NCBI GenBank assembly: GCA_963801065.1
Contig: CAWDDG010000002.1
Span: 124,001 to 188,000 of the forward strand
DNA length: 64,000 bases
Reading direction: 5' to 3'
Origin: CAWDDG01 sp963801065
Lineage (GTDB): Bacteria; Actinomycetota; Actinomycetes; Jiangellales; Jiangellaceae
This document shows positions 1 to 7,410 of this stretch, in pieces (position 1 is the stretch's first letter; each line of letters starts with the position of its first letter). The notes below the pieces were generated by a model. That model was not told the origin of the DNA, did not search any database, and was given only the letters and a program-made list of their open reading frames with translations. The position numbers and the translations under genes are program-made.

Positions 1-23
1 GTGCCGGTGACCGTCGGTCATCG

Positions 24-395
24 TCAGTCGAGATCGGTCGGGACGACGGGAGCGGCCGCCTCACCGATACCGACCTCGGCTGCGTCGGCCGCTACTGCCG
101 ACCCGTGGCCGTCGACACCGGTCAGCAGCTCGAATGCGGTCGGCTCGTCGAGGGCCCGCGAAAGGAGCGGACCTGCCGTCACCGTGACCTCGTAGGTCGA
201 CAGGGCTCGTCGGTAGGAGCCGACGCCGTCCCACTCGCTGGTGAGGATCCACAGCGTCGGGTCGTCCGTCGCGCGACCGACATGGCCACCGCACCACCCA
301 GGGCGCTCCGCCAGCGCCGCCAGCGCCGCGCGGGCCTGCTCGAGAAACGACGAGGCTTCGCCCGGATCGACGCGATATCGGGTGACGGCCAGCAT
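24..395 (-). CDS. Antibiotic biosynthesis monooxygenase (ABM)-like protein
   Basis: A 123-residue protein whose first ~90 residues look like a single dimeric alpha/beta-barrel (ABM) domain: an opening beta strand (MLAVTRYRV), an Ala-rich helix, 'RPGWCGGHVGRATDDPTLWILTSEWD' split over two strands, then 'ALSTYEVTVTAGPLLSRA'. The tail from ~95 is low-complexity Ala/Val. The ATG at 395 is chosen because AAGGAG lies 4 nt upstream; the longer reading frame to 959 runs antisense through the next gene. Family members act as small heme-degrading or quinone-forming monooxygenases or as stress proteins; the substrate is unknown here. Divergent from the DUF6703 gene. Confidence 0.75.
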   Translation of the reverse strand: MLAVTRYRVDPGEASSFLEQARAALAALAERPGWCGGHVGRATDDPTLWILTSEWDGVGSYRRALSTYEVTVTAGPLLSRALDEPTAFELLTGVDGHGSAVAADAAEVGIGEAAAPVVPTDLD

Positions 396-464
396 TGCGC
401 TCCTTGCCGGTGCGGGACGATGGTGGCGTTCCACCGTACGACCAGCCACTGCCCGAGGAGCACC

Positions 465-875
465 GTGTCCAGCAACCGGCCCCGTCCCCGCCGCACGGCC
501 AACCGCCGCCCCGCCGCGCCGGGGGCCCGGTCGCGGGCACCTCGGCCGGGCGGAAGCCGACGACCGGCCGCCGCACCGCCGACGGCGCCCCAAGGGTTCC
601 GCGGCGCGCTCGAACGGGCCAGCCGGCCGGTCTTGATCAGACTGACCAGGGCACCGAAGTGGCTGGTCGCGACCGTTCCGGCCGTCATGCTGCTCGGAGG
701 GCTGCTCGCGCCGTCGCCATGGGGTCCACTGCTGCTCGGCCTGGTTGCGCTGTTCCTCGCGTGGCTGCTGACCCTGGCCTGGCCGCGCCTGGGACCAGGG
801 GCGCGGGCGGTGCGGTTCGCCGTACTCGTCCTTCTCGTCGCAGTCGTCGTCGGGAGGGCCGCCGGCGTCCTCTGA
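465..875 (+). CDS. DUF6703-like small membrane protein
   Basis: A 136-residue protein. The first ~65 residues are a basic, Pro/Arg-rich disordered tail. The C-terminal half carries two or three hydrophobic helices (around 'WLVATVPAVMLLGGLLA', 'GPLLLGLVALFLAWLLTLAW' and 'AVRFAVLVLLVAVVVG'). This arrangement resembles the actinobacterial DUF6703 family; function unknown. The GTG at 465 is preferred because GAGGAG precedes it by 4 nt, whereas upstream in-frame starts overlap the divergent monooxygenase gene. It converges on the XRE-cupin gene, with a large hairpin between them. Confidence 0.7.
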   Translation: MSSNRPRPRRTANRRPAAPGARSRAPRPGGSRRPAAAPPTAPQGFRGALERASRPVLIRLTRAPKWLVATVPAVMLLGGLLAPSPWGPLLLGLVALFLAWLLTLAWPRLGPGARAVRFAVLVLLVAVVVGRAAGVL

Positions 876-884
876 CGCCGCCCT

Positions 885-976
885 CCAAATGATCACGTTA
901 AGTGGGCGTCTTAGGCCGTTACCAGGCGCCGAGACCTGGTAACGGACCCACAGGCCCACTTAACGTGATCATTTGG
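885..976. terminator. Large two-part palindrome between convergent genes
   Basis: Outer arms 885-906 and 955-976 are perfect 22-base inverted repeats. Inner arms 916-926 and 935-945 form an 11-bp perfect stem around an 8-nt loop. The 9-nt strips between (907-915, 946-954) do not pair. It sits between two convergent genes, so a bidirectional terminator is the simplest reading. The right arm overlaps the last three sense codons and stop of the XRE-cupin gene (stop at 969-971). There is no U tract, as is usual in high-GC actinomycetes. Confidence 0.75.
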
Positions 977-1556
977 ACGACGCAGGCGGAACGAGGACGG
1001 CGAGCGTGAACCGTGCCGGCTCGGTGCCTTCGGGTGCGTAGCCATGGGGTCGATCACCGGGCAGCACCGCGGTGGATCCGGCAGTCACCCGGTGGTCGTC
1101 ACCGTCGACGGTGACGACGACGGTGCCGGACTCCACGTGGACCATCTCGCGCACGCCGGACCCGTGCGCAGCGGACTCGCGGACCTCCCCCGGACGCATC
1201 TCCCACCGCCACAACTCCACGGCGTACGGCGGTTCCGTGCTCGCCAGCAGCGTCCCGCGGCCGCCCGACGCACCCTTCCAGAGCGACAGATGCCGCTCGG
1301 GCGGGACGACCCGAACGAGCGGAGTCTCACCGATCTCCACGAGACTCGTGATCGGGAGGCCGAACGAGTCGGCGACCCGCACGAGCGTGCCGAGGTTGGG
1401 GTTGCCACGTCCCTGCTCGAGCGCCACGAGTACGCCCTTGCTCACCCCCGCACGTGCGGCCAGCGCGTCGAGGCTCCAGCCGCGCTCGGTGCGGTTGGCT
1501 CGCACATTGAGCGCCACGGCGCGCGAGATGTCACCGGGTTCGGCCATGGCGGGCAT
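969..1556 (-). CDS. XRE-family regulator with C-terminal cupin domain
   Basis: 195 residues. The N-terminal helix-turn-helix spans roughly residues 12-66 ('LDALAARAGVSKGVLVALEQGRGNPNLGTLVRVADSFG' in two parts). A cupin barrel follows at about 105-190 ('GSGVREMVHVESGTV', then 'VLPGDRPHGYAPEG'). These regulators usually sense a small ligand in the cupin and repress a neighbouring gene. It is transcribed divergently from an EamA transporter with only ~60 bp between starts, so control of that exporter and of itself is likely. ATG 1547 is an alternative start. Its 3' end lies inside the 885-976 palindrome. Confidence 0.88.
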   Translation of the reverse strand: MPAMAEPGDISRAVALNVRANRTERGWSLDALAARAGVSKGVLVALEQGRGNPNLGTLVRVADSFGLPITSLVEIGETPLVRVVPPERHLSLWKGASGGRGTLLASTEPPYAVELWRWEMRPGEVRESAAHGSGVREMVHVESGTVVVTVDGDDHRVTAGSTAVLPGDRPHGYAPEGTEPARFTLAVLVPPASSK

Positions 1557-1577
1557 CGTCTCACGCTGGGGCTGGTA

Positions 1578-1615
1578 TTGTTCAATGACCGTCTAGACCA
1601 TTAAACTGACCGTCC
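1578..1615 (+). promoter_or_regulatory. Divergent promoter/operator for XRE-cupin and EamA genes
   Basis: TTGTTC (1578-1583), an 18-nt spacer, TAAACT (1602-1607), then 8 nt to the GTG start: a plausible promoter giving a leaderless transcript. The octamer TGACCGTC occurs at 1586-1593 and again at 1607-1614, 21 bp apart, which is two helical turns. The spacer also contains GTCTAGAC. This is a good candidate operator for the XRE regulator. The sites are visible; the binding is inferred. Confidence 0.5.
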
Positions 1616-2449
1616 GTGACTGTCCTGCTCGCGCTCGGAGCCGCCATCTTCTACGGCACCGGCGACTTTCTCGGCGGCTCGGCCTCGCGACGCGCGGCGC
1701 CGCTCGCGGTGCTGCTCGTCAGCACGCCGATCGGTCTCGTCGCACTGCTCGCGGTGGCGTTCGCCGTGCCCGGAACGCCGACCTGGATGGCGCTGGCCTG
1801 GGGCACGCTCGCCGGCCTGGCCGGTGGGATCGGCCTGCCGCTGCTCTACGCCGCGCTGGCCGCCGGCCCGATGAGTGTCGTCGCACCGGTGTCGGCGCTG
1901 ACCTCCGCCGTCATTCCGATCGGCTATGCGCTCGCCATCGGAGAGCGGCTCGGCGCGGCGGTCTACGTCGGGATCGTCCTCTGCCTCGCCGCCATCGCCA
2001 TGGTGAGCCTGGAGAAGAGCGACGAGCGCGGGCGGATACGTGCCGGCCGAGGCGCTCTGCTCGCCTTCGCCGCCGGCGTCGGCTTCGGCCTGTTCTTCGT
2101 GCTGGTCCGGCACGCCGACCCGGCAAGTGGCATGTGGCCGCTCGTCGGCTCGCGCGCAGCCGCCGTCGTGGTCGCCGCCGTCGCCGTCCTGGTGCTGGGC
2201 ATCCGGCTCTCCCGCGACCGGGGAGTCCTCTGGCTCGCCATCCCGGCCGGCCTGTTCGACGCGCTGGGCAACCTGGCCTACCTGTTGGCCAGCCGCGCGG
2301 GCATGCTCAGCCTTGCTGCGGTCATCACGTCGCTCTACCCCGCCGTGACGGTCCTGCTCGCGCGGCTGGTCTACAGCGAGCGACTGCGCCGGATCCAGGG
2401 CCTCGGCCTGCTGGTCGCAGGCGTCGGGATCGCCCTGCTCGCGGCGTGA
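1616..2449 (+). CDS. EamA/DMT-family transporter
   Basis: 277 residues, almost entirely hydrophobic, with about ten transmembrane helices in two five-helix repeats, as in the drug/metabolite transporter superfamily. Recognisable pieces are 'FYGTGDFLGGSASR' near the N-terminus and 'AVITSLYPAVTVLLARLVYSERL' near the end, typical of the second EamA repeat. The GTG start fits the leaderless promoter just upstream. The divergent XRE-cupin regulator probably controls it. Export of a small metabolite or drug is likely; the substrate is unknown. Confidence 0.88.
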   Translation: MTVLLALGAAIFYGTGDFLGGSASRRAAPLAVLLVSTPIGLVALLAVAFAVPGTPTWMALAWGTLAGLAGGIGLPLLYAALAAGPMSVVAPVSALTSAVIPIGYALAIGERLGAAVYVGIVLCLAAIAMVSLEKSDERGRIRAGRGALLAFAAGVGFGLFFVLVRHADPASGMWPLVGSRAAAVVVAAVAVLVLGIRLSRDRGVLWLAIPAGLFDALGNLAYLLASRAGMLSLAAVITSLYPAVTVLLARLVYSERLRRIQGLGLLVAGVGIALLAA

Positions 2450-2510
2450 GCCACGCAGCAGACGCGCTCGACCGTGCCACGGCATCGACTCGCAGCCGTA
2501 CGAAGCCTCT

Positions 2511-2548
2511 TTGACACCCGGCGCAGGGCTTGATGAGAATGGCTCTCA
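2511..2548 (+). promoter_or_regulatory. Zinc-operon promoter with Zur-like box
   Basis: TTGACA at 2511-2516 is a perfect -35. An 18-nt spacer leads to GAGAAT (2535-2540), and the znuA ATG lies 7 nt further on, so the mRNA is probably leaderless. The 15-mer TGAGAATGGCTCTCA (2534-2548) is an inverted repeat matching the actinobacterial Zur consensus pattern (TGAxAATxxxxxTCA). It covers the -10 and the start point. Zinc-loaded Zur bound here would block RNA polymerase. No zur gene is in the window. Confidence 0.75.
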
Positions 2549-3513
2549 TGACATTTAGTCGCCGGTCCGCCGGCCCTACCGCCATTGCCGTCGCCGCCGG
2601 GCTGGCACTCGCCGCCGGGCTGGCCCTGGCCGGGTGTGGCTCCGATGACCCAGAGGCGGCATCCGGCGACACTCCCACCGTCCTCGCGTCCTTCTACCCG
2701 CTTGCCTTCGTGGCTGAGCGCATCGCGGGCCCGGACGCTACCGTCGAGAACCTGACACAGCCCGGCGTCGAACCCCACGACATGGAGCTGACCGGTCAGC
2801 AAGTCGGCAGCATCGCCGATGCCGGCCTTGTCCTCTATCTGCACGGCTTCCAGCCGGCCGTCGACGAAGCCGTCGAGCAGAACGCCGCCGATCGGGCCCT
2901 CGACGTTGCCGAGACGGTCGAGCTCCTACCGACGACCGAGGAGGAGGAAGAACACGGCGAAGAGAGCCACGAGGACGGGCACGGAGACCTCGCCGGCGAT
3001 CCCCACGTCTGGCTCGACCCGACCAACATGGTCGCGATCGCGGAGGCCGTCGCCGACCGGCTCGCCGAGCTGGCTCCGGAATCGGCCGCGGCGTTCCAGG
3101 AGCGCGCCGACGATCTGGTGGGCGAGCTCGACGCCCTCGATCAGGATTATGAGACGGCTCTCGCCTCGTGCGAGCGCCACACCATCGTGACCAGCCACGT
3201 GGCGTTCGGTTACCTCGCCGACCGTTACGGCTTGGAGCAGGTCGGGATCTCCGGCATCTCGCCGGACGCGGAACCCTCGCCGGCGCGGGTGGCCGAGGTG
3301 CGCCAGGTCGTCGAGGACGAGGGTGTCACGACGATCTTCTACGAGACCCTGGTCAGCCCCGAGGTCGCGGAGACCATCGCCGACGATCTCGGAATCGCCA
3401 CGGCGGTTCTCGACCCGATCGAGGGTCTCGCCGACCAGACTGAGGGCCAGGACTACCTCACCCTGATGCACGCGAACCTCGACGCCCTGCGGAAGGCGAA
3501 CGGCTGCTCATGA
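2548..3513 (+). CDS. znuA: Zinc ABC transporter substrate-binding lipoprotein
   Basis: 321 residues from ATG 2548. The signal peptide ends in a lipobox (LALAGC, Cys30), so the protein should be lipid-anchored outside the membrane. It is a cluster A-I metal-binding protein: 'QPGVEPHDMELT' supplies the first His, 'DPHVWLDPTNM' the second, and 'TSHVAFGYLADRYGL' the third. An acidic, His-containing loop ('EEEEEHGEESHEDGHGD') before DPHVW is characteristic of zinc-specific members. Earlier in-frame starts at 2530, 2533 and 2539 lie within or before the promoter box, so the fourth is chosen. First gene of a tightly overlapping operon. Confidence 0.95.
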   Translation: MTFSRRSAGPTAIAVAAGLALAAGLALAGCGSDDPEAASGDTPTVLASFYPLAFVAERIAGPDATVENLTQPGVEPHDMELTGQQVGSIADAGLVLYLHGFQPAVDEAVEQNAADRALDVAETVELLPTTEEEEEHGEESHEDGHGDLAGDPHVWLDPTNMVAIAEAVADRLAELAPESAAAFQERADDLVGELDALDQDYETALASCERHTIVTSHVAFGYLADRYGLEQVGISGISPDAEPSPARVAEVRQVVEDEGVTTIFYETLVSPEVAETIADDLGIATAVLDPIEGLADQTEGQDYLTLMHANLDALRKANGCS

Positions 3514-4259
3514 CTCCCACGGTCGTCGACGTGCGCGACGCGACGGTCGCGCTGGGCGACCTGCCGGTGCTGCACGGGGTCGACCTGCGGGTACGGCCAG
3601 GCGAGGTGGTGACGCTGCTCGGCGCCAACGGGTCCGGCAAGTCGACGCTCGTCCGTGCCGCGGTCGGGCTGTTGCCGGTGGTGGCGGGCGAGATCCGGCT
3701 GTTCGACACCCCAATGGCCGAGTTCAAGGACTGGCGCCGGATCGGGTATGTCCCGCAGCGCACCACTGCGGCCAGCGGAGTCCCGGCAACCGTGAACGAG
3801 GTCGTGGCGTCCGGCCGGCTCGCTCACCGCCGTCCCTTTCGCCGAACGACCCGCAGAGACGAGGAGGCCGTCGACCAGGCCATCGACCTGGTCGGTCTCG
3901 CCGACCTGGCGGAGGAAAGCGTCACGAATCTCTCCGGCGGCCAGCAGCAACGCGTGCTCATCGCCCGAGCGGCCGCGAGCGACCCGGATCTGCTTGTGCT
4001 GGACGAGCCCAACGCCGGCGTCGACCGGCGCAGCCAAGAGGCGTTCGCCCGGGCGTTGCGCACGTTCGTCGCGTCCGGCCGGGCCGTGCTCCTCGTGCTG
4101 CACGACATGGGTCCGCTGGCACCACTGGTCGACCGTGGCGTCGTCCTGGATGCTGGGCGAGTGGTCCACGACGGTCCGATGCCCCTACCGCCCGCCGTCG
4201 CCGAGATGCCGCGCCAGCACGGCCACGGCGACGACACCGACGTCGGGCTGTTCGGATGA
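3510..4259 (+). CDS. znuC: Zinc ABC transporter ATP-binding protein
   Basis: 249 residues with the full ABC set: Walker A GANGSGKST (~residue 38), Q-loop 'YVPQR', signature LSGGQQQR (~142), Walker B LLVLDEP and the H-loop His ('LVLHDMG'). Its ATG overlaps the znuA stop (ATGA), and its stop overlaps the start of the permease gene, so translation is coupled. The C-terminus carries a short His-containing tail ('PRQHGHGDD'). It energises zinc import with the neighbouring permease. Confidence 0.95.
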   Translation: MTPTVVDVRDATVALGDLPVLHGVDLRVRPGEVVTLLGANGSGKSTLVRAAVGLLPVVAGEIRLFDTPMAEFKDWRRIGYVPQRTTAASGVPATVNEVVASGRLAHRRPFRRTTRRDEEAVDQAIDLVGLADLAEESVTNLSGGQQQRVLIARAAASDPDLLVLDEPNAGVDRRSQEAFARALRTFVASGRAVLLVLHDMGPLAPLVDRGVVLDAGRVVHDGPMPLPPAVAEMPRQHGHGDDTDVGLFG

Positions 4260-5245
4260 CGATCCTTTCACTCGACTTCATGCAGCGGGCGCTGCTGGCG
4301 GCGTTGTTCACCGGGCTCGCAGCACCCGCGGTCGGCACGTACCTCGTCCAGAGACGGCTGGCGCTCATGGGCGACGGCCTCGGCCACGTCGCTCTCACCG
4401 GTGTTGCGCTCGGCCTGCTGACCGGCTGGGCCCCGGTCTGGACCGCGGTGATCGTGGCCACCCTCGGCGCCACGGCCATCGAGCTCGTCAGGGAACGGGG
4501 CCGAGCCTCGGCCGACGTCGCGCTCGCGATGCTGTTCTACGGCGGCATCGCCGGCGGTGTGCTGCTCACCGGACTGGCGGGCAGCACTGCAGCGACCCTC
4601 AACACCTACCTGTTCGGATCGATCACGACGGTGTCGACGACCGACCTGTGGGTAATAGTCGTCCTCGCCGCGATCCTGTTGGTGCTCGCGGTGGGTCTTG
4701 CACCACAGTTGTTCGCCGTGTGCCAGGACGAAGAGTTCGCCCGGGCGGTAGGCCTACCGGTGCGGGCGTACAACCTGCTCATCGCCGTCATGGCCGCGGT
4801 GACCGTGACCGTCGCGATGCGCACCGTGGGGCTGCTGCTGATCAGCGCGCTCATGGTGGTACCGGTGGCGACGGCTCAGCAGCTCACCAGGGGCTTCCGG
4901 GGGACCTTTGTCCTCGCCCTCGCACTCGGCGTGATCCCGTCGATCGCCGGAGTCGTCTTCTCGTACTACGTTGACGTGGCTCCTGGTGCGAGCATCGTCG
5001 TGATCGCGCTCCTCGGGTTCGTCCTCGCCTGGCCGCTCGGTTCGCTGGTGCGCCGTCGGCGCGCCGCAGTGCGATCCGCCGAGAGCGACGCGCGGCTGGC
5101 AGGTGCTCACGTTGCGGCGGAACAGCACGCCCATCAGCACGACGAGCGTTGCGGCCATCCGGGGGTGCCGCACGAAGACCACACCGACTACCTGCACGGC
5201 GGTCACCTGCACGCCCAGCACGGTCAGCATTACGACGAGCACTGA
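4256..5245 (+). CDS. znuB: Zinc ABC transporter permease with His-rich tail
   Basis: 329 residues. The first ~270 form an ABC-3 family permease with about eight or nine membrane helices ('YLVQRRLALMGDGLGHVALTG', 'RTVGLLLISALMVVPVATAQQL', 'GVVFSYYVDVAPGASIVV'). The last ~50 residues are unusually rich in histidine (14 His, ending HAQHGQHYDEH). Such tails usually chelate or buffer zinc on the cytoplasmic side; that role is inferred. The start overlaps the znuC stop. The methyltransferase gene follows 1 nt after the stop. Confidence 0.95.
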   Translation: MTILSLDFMQRALLAALFTGLAAPAVGTYLVQRRLALMGDGLGHVALTGVALGLLTGWAPVWTAVIVATLGATAIELVRERGRASADVALAMLFYGGIAGGVLLTGLAGSTAATLNTYLFGSITTVSTTDLWVIVVLAAILLVLAVGLAPQLFAVCQDEEFARAVGLPVRAYNLLIAVMAAVTVTVAMRTVGLLLISALMVVPVATAQQLTRGFRGTFVLALALGVIPSIAGVVFSYYVDVAPGASIVVIALLGFVLAWPLGSLVRRRRAAVRSAESDARLAGAHVAAEQHAHQHDERCGHPGVPHEDHTDYLHGGHLHAQHGQHYDEH

Positions 5246-5246
5246 C

Positions 5247-6053
5247 ATGCGAACGGCTGTCAGGTCTCGGAATGCCCGTTTCCAGCAATGGCAGGCGCTG
5301 CTCGCCAACCGGACCAAGCGCCACCGGGCCGGTGAGTTCATCGTCCAGGGCGTCCGGCCGATCACGTTGGCCGTGGAAAACGGCTGGACGGTCCGCGCAC
5401 TCCTCCACGCAGCGACAGGCATCCGCTCACGGTGGGCGGCGCAGATCCTCGACCGCGTCGACGCTGAGCACGTGGCGATCCCGGCCGACCTCCTCGGTGA
5501 GCTGGGCGAGAAGGCCGACGAACCGCCCGAGCTCGTCGCCGTGGTCGAGATGCGACCGGACCGGCTGGATCGGATCGCGGCCTCGTCCCGGCTGCTCGCC
5601 GTGGTGTTCGACCGGCCGACCAGTCCGGGCAATGTCGGCACTCTCGTGCGGTCGGTCGACGCGTTCGGCGCCGACGGCCTCGTCGTCACCGGCCATGCCG
5701 CGGACGTCTACGACCCCAAGGCCGTGCGCGCGAGCACGGGGTCCCTGTTCGCAGTGCCGGTCGTCAGGGCCGACTCGCCGACGGACGTGATCGCATGGGC
5801 CCACGATGGCGGCGCAAGGATCGTCGGGACCGACGAGTCCGGCGCCGTCGACATCGACGGACACGACTTCACCGGTCCCACGCTGCTCGTGGTCGGTAGC
5901 GAGACGACGGGAATGAGCGTGGCGTGGCGAGAGGCGTGCGATGCCATCGTGCGGATCCCGATCGGAGGCTCGGCCAGCTCACTCAACGCCGCCAGCGCTG
6001 CCACCGTCGTCCTCTACGAGGCCGGCCGCCAGCGACGCGCTGCCCCACGCTGA
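5247..6053 (+). CDS. TrmH-family (SPOUT) RNA 2'-O-methyltransferase
   Basis: 268 residues. The C-terminal SPOUT domain shows the three family motifs: 'SPGNVGTLVRSVDAFGADG', 'LLVVGSETTGMS' and 'VRIPIGGSASSLNAASAAT'. The N-terminal ~100 residues resemble the L30e-like substrate-binding domain ('GEFIVQGVRPITLAVENG'). It should methylate a ribose 2'-OH in rRNA or tRNA; which nucleotide cannot be told. ATG 5247 follows the znuB TGA by 1 nt, so it is probably co-transcribed with the zinc operon, although a functional link is not obvious. Confidence 0.9.
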   Translation: MRTAVRSRNARFQQWQALLANRTKRHRAGEFIVQGVRPITLAVENGWTVRALLHAATGIRSRWAAQILDRVDAEHVAIPADLLGELGEKADEPPELVAVVEMRPDRLDRIAASSRLLAVVFDRPTSPGNVGTLVRSVDAFGADGLVVTGHAADVYDPKAVRASTGSLFAVPVVRADSPTDVIAWAHDGGARIVGTDESGAVDIDGHDFTGPTLLVVGSETTGMSVAWREACDAIVRIPIGGSASSLNAASAATVVLYEAGRQRRAAPR

Positions 6054-6101
6054 CGGCGGCGTGTTGCGCTGAAGCGCTGCTCGTCGCTCGGCCCCGGCCG
6101 T

Positions 6102-6620
6102 TCAGCCGAACGGCAGCCGGACGCGAGGATGCCAGCTCTCACCGTCGTACACGTACAGCCAGGCCTCCTCGACCCGGGTCCGGACGGGCAGCCGCGGCGC
6201 GACGTCGCGTTCGACGGTGGCAAACACCGCCTCCTCCACGTCGTGGGCGACCGTGAGATGCGGGATGTCGTCGACGTAGGCGCCCCCGTAGGGCGGCGCC
6301 TCGGGCCAGCGCTCGGCGACCGCGGAGGTGAGCCGTCGGAAGGTGTCGGAAGGCTCCGGCTCGAGGTAGAGCACGTTCGGAAAGCGGGCCAGGCGTGCGA
6401 AACCGACGTCGAGCGCCCGAGTGGCGGCGCAGAGCTCGCCGAGCTGCCTCAGCACCTCCCCGTCCAGCCTGCTCTCGTGCAGAAACGGGTACAGGACGGT
6501 GACGTGCGCCGGGACACCGTGCGCTGCCGAGAGGTCGAAGCGCCGACGCCAGGCCGACACGAGGGACTCGACCGCAGTGACCGGCACGATGACGGCGGAC
6601 TGGCCCCGCTCGTACGGCAT
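6102..6620 (-). CDS. 2'-5' RNA ligase-like (2H phosphoesterase) protein
   Basis: 172 residues with the two HxT motifs that define the 2H phosphoesterase fold: 'VPAHVTVLYPF' (~residue 40) and 'DIPHLTVAHD' (~125). Members hydrolyse or ligate 2',5' or cyclic phosphodiesters in RNA or nucleotides; the substrate here is unknown. ATG 6620 lies 4 nt after the uppS stop, so this is the last gene of a recO-uppS-2H operon. The longer open frame to 6962 runs through uppS and is not used. Confidence 0.85.
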   Translation of the reverse strand: MPYERGQSAVIVPVTAVESLVSAWRRRFDLSAAHGVPAHVTVLYPFLHESRLDGEVLRQLGELCAATRALDVGFARLARFPNVLYLEPEPSDTFRRLTSAVAERWPEAPPYGGAYVDDIPHLTVAHDVEEAVFATVERDVAPRLPVRTRVEEAWLYVYDGESWHPRVRLPFG

Positions 6621-6624
6621 GCCG

Positions 6625-7410
6625 TCACAGTGCCGTCGACGACGGGTCGGCGCCGCCGTAACGCCGGTCCCGACGAGCGAACGTCTCGACGGCCTGCCAG
6701 AGATGACGACGATCGAAGTCGGGCCAGAGCGTGTCGAGGAAGACCAACTCGGCGTAAGCCGCCTGCCAGGGCAGGAAGTTCGAGGTGCGCTGCTCGCCCG
6801 ACGACCGTACGAACAGGTCGACGTTTGGCAGGTCGGGGTTGTAGAGGTAGCGGCCCAGGGCCTTCTCGTCCACCTTGCCCGGACGCAACTTCCCGGCCGC
6901 GACATCGGCGGCGAGCGCAGCAGCGGCGTCGGCGATCTCGGCCCGGCCACCATAGTTGACACAGAACTGCAGAGTGATCACGTCGTTGTCGCGGGTGCGG
7001 CGCTCGGCGTCCTCGAGCTCGGAGATGACGCTCTTCCAAAGCCGCGGGCGCCGGCCGGCCCACCGTACGCGCACGCCGAGCGCGTCCAACTCGTCGCGAC
7101 GGCGGTGGATGACGTCGCGGTTGAAGCCCATGAGGAAGCGGACCTCGTCCGGCGACCGCTTCCAGTTCTCGGTGGAGAAGGCGAACGCCGACAGGCAGCC
7201 GATCCCGAGCTCGACGGCGCCGTGGACGACGTCGAGCAGCGATGCCTCACCGGCCTCGTGGCCCTTCGTGCGTGGCAGTCCCCGCTGCTGGGCCCAGCGC
7301 CCGTTGCCGTCCATGACGACCGCGACGTGCCGGGGGACGAGCTCGCGTGGGATGCGCGGCGGCCGGGCTCCCGAGGGATGTGGCCTGGGGGCTGCGTAAC
7401 TCCCTCTCAC
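6625..7410 (-). CDS. uppS: Isoprenyl (undecaprenyl-type) diphosphate synthase
   Basis: 261 residues. It contains the diagnostic 'HVAVVMDGNGRWAQQRGLPRTKGH' region (catalytic Asp in MDGNGRWA), 'SAFAFSTENWKRSPDEV', and the C-terminal 'VDLFVRSSGEQRTSNFLPWQ' motif of cis-prenyltransferases. It condenses isopentenyl diphosphate onto an allylic primer to make the lipid carrier for cell-wall synthesis. The GTG at 7410 overlaps the recO stop (GTGA), giving translational coupling. Chain length cannot be read from the sequence. Confidence 0.95.
   Translation of the reverse strand: MRGSYAAPRPHPSGARPPRIPRELVPRHVAVVMDGNGRWAQQRGLPRTKGHEAGEASLLDVVHGAVELGIGCLSAFAFSTENWKRSPDEVRFLMGFNRDVIHRRRDELDALGVRVRWAGRRPRLWKSVISELEDAERRTRDNDVITLQFCVNYGGRAEIADAAAALAADVAAGKLRPGKVDEKALGRYLYNPDLPNVDLFVRSSGEQRTSNFLPWQAAYAELVFLDTLWPDFDRRHLWQAVETFARRDRRYGGADPSSTAL

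Noticed and set aside
24..959. 311-codon minus-strand frame extending the monooxygenase-like gene
   Set aside because: The upstream 188 codons are Arg/Pro/Gln-rich antisense to the DUF6703 gene, and a good ribosome site precedes ATG 395.
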